Below are positions 60,729 through 64,000 of a DNA stretch of 64,000 bases, piece after piece (position 1 is the stretch's first letter; every line of letters begins with the position of its first letter). The notes beneath the pieces were generated by a model that did no database searches, was not told the DNA's origin, and saw only the letters and a list, made by a program, of their open reading frames with translations. The stretch comes from Closterium sp. NIES-65. Lineage: Eukaryota; Streptophyta; Zygnematophyceae; Desmidiales; Closteriaceae. The position numbers and the translations under genes were made by a program. Location of the stretch: positions 507,501-571,500 of the forward strand of contig CANXME010002005.1 of NCBI GenBank assembly GCA_948144175.1. The letters run 5' to 3'.

Positions 60729-63135
60729 TCACCTACCATAACCCCCCTGATAACCCCCTCCAACATACGACCCAGTCTGATAATCATACGTCGCTTGTCC
60801 TGCACTGACCTGCGCTCCCCCCACCCCACCTCCCACTCCCCCACCCCCCTGCCCCTGATCCCCCTGCACCGCATAATACACCGTCGTCCCCGCAGCCCCC
60901 ACCTCTCCCCCATACATCCCTCTCTGCACCAGCAGCTGCGGCCCAGCCCCTGCATCAGTCAAATACGTCACCGTCCCCCCCAAACCACTCCCCAAGCCTC
61001 CCACCCCCCCTGCAGCATACAGCCCTCCCCCTAACCCTGCCCCCGCGCCTGGTGAGGTAAGCGCTGACCCCATGGTTCCCACTCCATATACCACCTCCTG
61101 CCCCAGGCTGCCTGGGCCCCCACTAGCTGTCGCATAGATGGCACCTCCCCCAGCCATACCTGCCCCTCCAAGTGAATACGCTGCTTGCCCCTGCCCCTGC
61201 ACCTGCACCTGCACTTGATCCTGCCTGCCTGCGTATCCGCCCCCTCCCCCACTGTACCTAGGAGGAGGCGGGTCGTATCTGCCGCTTCCTCCTCCCCCCC
61301 CCCCACCACCTCCTCCTCCTCCGCCTCCTGCGCCTGCTCGTCCCGGTGATGCTGCTCCGGGCCGAGACCGGCCGTATGAGCGGGGAGATGAAGACACTCC
61401 ACCACCCCTCGCCCCACCACCACCACCACTGCCTCCTCCCCCACCACTACCACCAAGATACCCCCCACCACCCCCACTGCTGAACCCACCATCGCTGCCG
61501 CCGCCGCTGCCCCTCGCACCACCACCCCTCGCGCCGCCCACAGCCCGAGCGGCCGCCGCCGCCCGCAGATTCGCCACAGTGACAGCGTTCGAGCCGGAGG
61601 CCGTGACACCACCACCACCGCCACCACCAAAGCCTCCCACAGGGCCGGTAGCAAGGCGCTGCCGCTTCGCCGCCATGGCCTGCTGCACGCGTGTCTCGTG
61701 CGCGGCGCGCTTGGCGACCTGCGCCTGCTGCTTGCGGAGCTGGCGGTTCTTCTCGAGCTGCTCGATGCGCTTGGTGAGGTGGTCCGTTGAAAAAAGAGTC
61801 TTGAGATTGCAGTCGTCGACGCAGCGGATTAGGGCTCGCACCATGCTGATTTCACGTGATGTCGCCTCGTTCTGAAGGGGGAGAGGGAGGGGTAGGGGGA
61901 GGGGGAGCCGGGAGGGGGGAGAGTAAGGAGGGGCGACAGAAGGCAGGGGTGTGACAGGGAGTGAGTGAGTGCTCTGCAGCCTGCTGCTGCTTGCGCAGCT
62001 GGCGGTTCTTCTCGAGCTGCTCGATGCGCTTGGTGAGATGGTCCGTGGAGAAGCGCGGCTTGAGACTGCAGTCGTCCACACAGCGGATGAGCGCCCGCAC
62101 CATGCTAATCTCACGTGAGGTGGCCTCGTTCTGTGTGGGGGGGAGAGGGGTGAGAGAAAGAGGAACGACCAGAGGCAGTGGTGACACAGGGAGTAAAACG
62201 CAGCAGATTACCGTCCGCCCGCACCATGCTGATTTCCCGTGAGGTGGCCTCGTTCGGTGGGGGAAAGAGGGAGTGGGGGGGGTGGGGGAGTGGTGGTATG
62301 ACAAGCATGCGGATTTTACTTGAAAATAAGTAAGACGTTTAAAAAACTTACTTGTTTCACAGGAGTAGTGGTATGACGAGCATGCGAATTTTACGTCTTA
62401 GCATGAAACGGCATCGCATCGCAACGCAAACGCCACCGACCTCAGCCTGCACCTGCACCCTGCTGCAGTGACGCGAATCCCACGATGCTACAGCAAGGCG
62501 AGCAGACCCACCCTACGCACCTCAGCCTGCAGCGACTTGTCCTTCTTGGTCATTGCAGAGACGGGTGTGCGGATCCCATGGCATGGCAGAGCATGAGAAT
62601 GCATGGCATCGCACACTAGAACAAGCAGTACATAAACACGCCCACGCCCAACGTGTGATGCGTCGATATTTTAGTCGACTAAAAAATCGACTCATCACAC
62701 GTCGCACGCTACAACAAGCATTACACATACACGTCCACGCCCAACCCTACGCACCTCGGTTTTGAGACGTCTCAAACCTACATACACACACCCACCCACC
62801 CACCCACGCACCTCAGTCTGCAGCGACTTGTCCTTCTTGGTCATGGCGGACACAAGCGTGTGGATCTCATGCCATAGCACAGCATGACACTGCAATGCCA
62901 TGGCAGGGACAAAAGCAAGCAGCACATACACACGTGACACACCCACCCACCCACCCACGCACCTCAGCCTGCAGCGACTTGTCTTTCTTGGTCATGGCGG
63001 AGACGAGCGTGCGGATTTCCCGCAGGTTGCGCTTGAGCAGGTCAACGGGGTCAACAGAGTCAAGCAGGTCAACGCCATGCGCCAGGTAGATGGCGTCCAC
63101 CTCACGCCCCTCCTTCACCAGCCGCTCAACCACGA
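60729..63135 (-). CDS. FRL: FRIGIDA-like protein, 3' part
   Basis: Two minus-strand exons: 63135-62963 and 61871-60729 (stop), joined in phase 0 with GT-AG sites. Frigida-family proteins are plant coiled-coil/helical proteins; some act in flowering control through chromatin, while algal roles are unknown. Exon one encodes VVERLVKEGREVDAIYLAHG, DLLDSVDPVDLLKRNLREIR and AMTKKDKSLQAE. Exon two continues NEATSREISMVRALIRCVDD then CNLKTLFSTDHLTKRIEQLE, matching the end of the Frigida domain, where the family has an I-K-C-I-E-like helix and an LxKRIxQLEK helix. A Gly-rich tail of about 300 residues ends GSYVGGGYQGGYGR. Upstream exons encoding most of the Frigida domain are not identified and probably lie beyond the window. 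Copies of both exon edges litter the intron. Confidence 0.82.
61976..62870 (-). pseudogene. Copies of FRIGIDA-like exon edges in the intron
   Basis: The exon 2 5' part recurs at about 62132-61976 (NEATSREISMVRALIRCVDD, stays open through KNRQLRKQQ) and at 62256-62212 (NEATSREISMVRAD). The exon 1 3' part (MTKKDKSLQ(T/A)E with donor) recurs at about 62870-62812 and 62578-62521. Exon 2 copies are upstream of the true exon 2 and exon 1 copies are downstream of the true exon 1, all inside the intron. Confidence 0.88.
62653..62700. repeat. 48-bp near-perfect palindrome between duplicated segments
   Basis: It is centred at 62676/62677 on TTTTAGTCGACTAAAA with outer arms GTGTGATG and CATCACAC. It separates two similar stretches of about 42 bp (62610-62651 and 62702-62743), both ending CCACGCCCAA. 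Confidence 0.93.
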
Positions 63136-64000
63136 CTGCAGGGCGGGACGCCACAACAGTAACAGCGCAACAACAACACAACACATAGGGGATTAGTGTG
63201 CGAGCCGCCGGCAGCAGATACATCATACAATACATGGGCTGGCTTGCATGTCATGTGGATCTGCATTTGGAAAGCATTGCTGCAATGCATTGACAATGCA
63301 TTTTTTAGTCGATCATAAAACAATGCATTGACAGTCACAGTGCACTGCAATGCATGATGGAAAAACGCTGTGACCGTCATAGTAAGGAGGCACAAGCAAG
63401 CAACGCAACTGGAAAGCGAAAGGGCACGGAAAATACTGCAGGGCGCAAGCTGCTTGCTTATCCCTGACAAACGCGAGAGGACGTGTACAGCACAGCACAG
63501 CACAGCACAGCACAGCACAGCACAGCACAGCACAGCACAGCACAGCACAGCACAGCACGGCACGGCACGGCACGGCACGGCACGGCACAGCACAGCCCAG
63601 CCCAGCACAGCACAGCCCAGCCCAGCCCAGCCAGCACAGCCCAGCCCAGCACAGCACAGCACAGCACAGCACAGCACAGCACAGCACAGCACAGCACAGC
63701 ACAGCACAGCACAGCACAGCACAGCACAGCACAGCACAGCACAGCCCAGCACAGCCCAGCACAGCCCAGCACAGCCCAGCACAGCACAGCCCAGCCCAGC
63801 CCAGCCCAGCCCAGACCAGCCCAGCCCAGCCCAGCCCAGCCCAGCCCAGCCCAGCCCAGCCCAGCCCAGCCCAGCCCAGCCCAGCCCAGCACAGTGAAGC
63901 TGCAAGCCCACGCACATGGCGGCTGCATATGCATGGAGGACACTCAGCGAGTGCGCGCTGTATGCTCGGTATACAAAGCCGCATTGCATCAGACAACTCA
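63136..64000. other. Upstream intron or flank of the FRIGIDA-like gene, with a 5-bp satellite
   Basis: No exon could be assigned. Around 63285-63350 is an imperfect inverted repeat centred on TTTTTTAGTCGATCATAAAA between AATGCATT motifs. From about 63486 to 63893 lie about 80 units of CAGCA/CAGCC/CGGCA. The 63486-63893 array opens several frames on both strands that are not genes. Confidence 0.7.
63486..63893 (+). repeat. 5-bp microsatellite (AGCAC / AGCCC / GGCAC)
   Basis: Pure pentamer repeats in blocks: AGCAC first, a short GGCAC block near 63557-63586, mixed AGCCC, a second AGCAC block, then AGCCC to the end. The block structure shows several expansions from variant units. Confidence 0.97.

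Noticed and set aside
63126..63996. Ala/Trp/Cys-rich frames over the pentamer repeat
   Set aside because: Pentamer repeats lacking stops give long frames by chance.

Overview
This window is nuclear DNA from a eukaryote. Several multi-exon genes have GT-AG introns, and their products match plant-type proteins: a guanosine deaminase, a TOL1-type VHS/GAT protein, a FRIGIDA-like protein and a cystinosin. Copia retrotransposons primed by initiator-Met tRNA are also present. GC-rich simple repeats and Gly-rich Copia Gag proteins point to a streptophyte green alga. I favour a zygnematophyte such as Closterium, but this is inference. No plastid, bacterial or rRNA/tRNA genes were recognised.

Layout: a 33-bp satellite (1-385); the 3' part of a cystinosin gene (902-3985, +); a complete phosducin-like protein 3 gene (5432-9997, +); a complete guanosine deaminase gene (10818-14661, +); a single-exon Cgr1/CCDC86-like gene (15215-15802, +); a single-exon F-box/LRR gene (17419-19839, -); and a TOL-type VHS-GAT gene (21169-26336, -). 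Next comes a retrotransposon region. A 13.3-kb Copia element (27471-40818, TSD GCTAT) carries a second, younger Copia element (28573-35866, TSD GTACA) inside its gag. Then follow 4.4 kb of minisatellites (41.1-45.4 kb), an orphan ORF (45983-47218), and a pogo/Tigger-type DDE transposase gene on the minus strand. That gene is cut at 48720 by a stack of short-LTR Copia elements (48720-60288), including a 1.6-kb non-autonomous element with TSD CTGTC. The window ends with the 3' part of a FRIGIDA-like gene (60729-63135, -) and a 5-bp-unit repeat.

The host genes do not form a pathway: cystine export from lysosome or vacuole, chaperonin cofactor, purine catabolism, rRNA processing, ubiquitin/endosome sorting and a chromatin or RNA-linked regulator. 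What unites the intron-containing ones is structural. Each carries decaying same-orientation copies of its own exon edges inside its introns or just beyond its ends. At many of the duplication junctions lies a short palindrome of the form TTTTGAG-NCGN'-CTCAAAA (or a relative), sometimes with longer arms copied from local sequence. This palindrome/tandem-duplication association is the most unusual signal in the window. Exon coordinates were chosen by hand from splice sites, phase and protein similarity. They are phase-consistent throughout but are not backed by transcript data.
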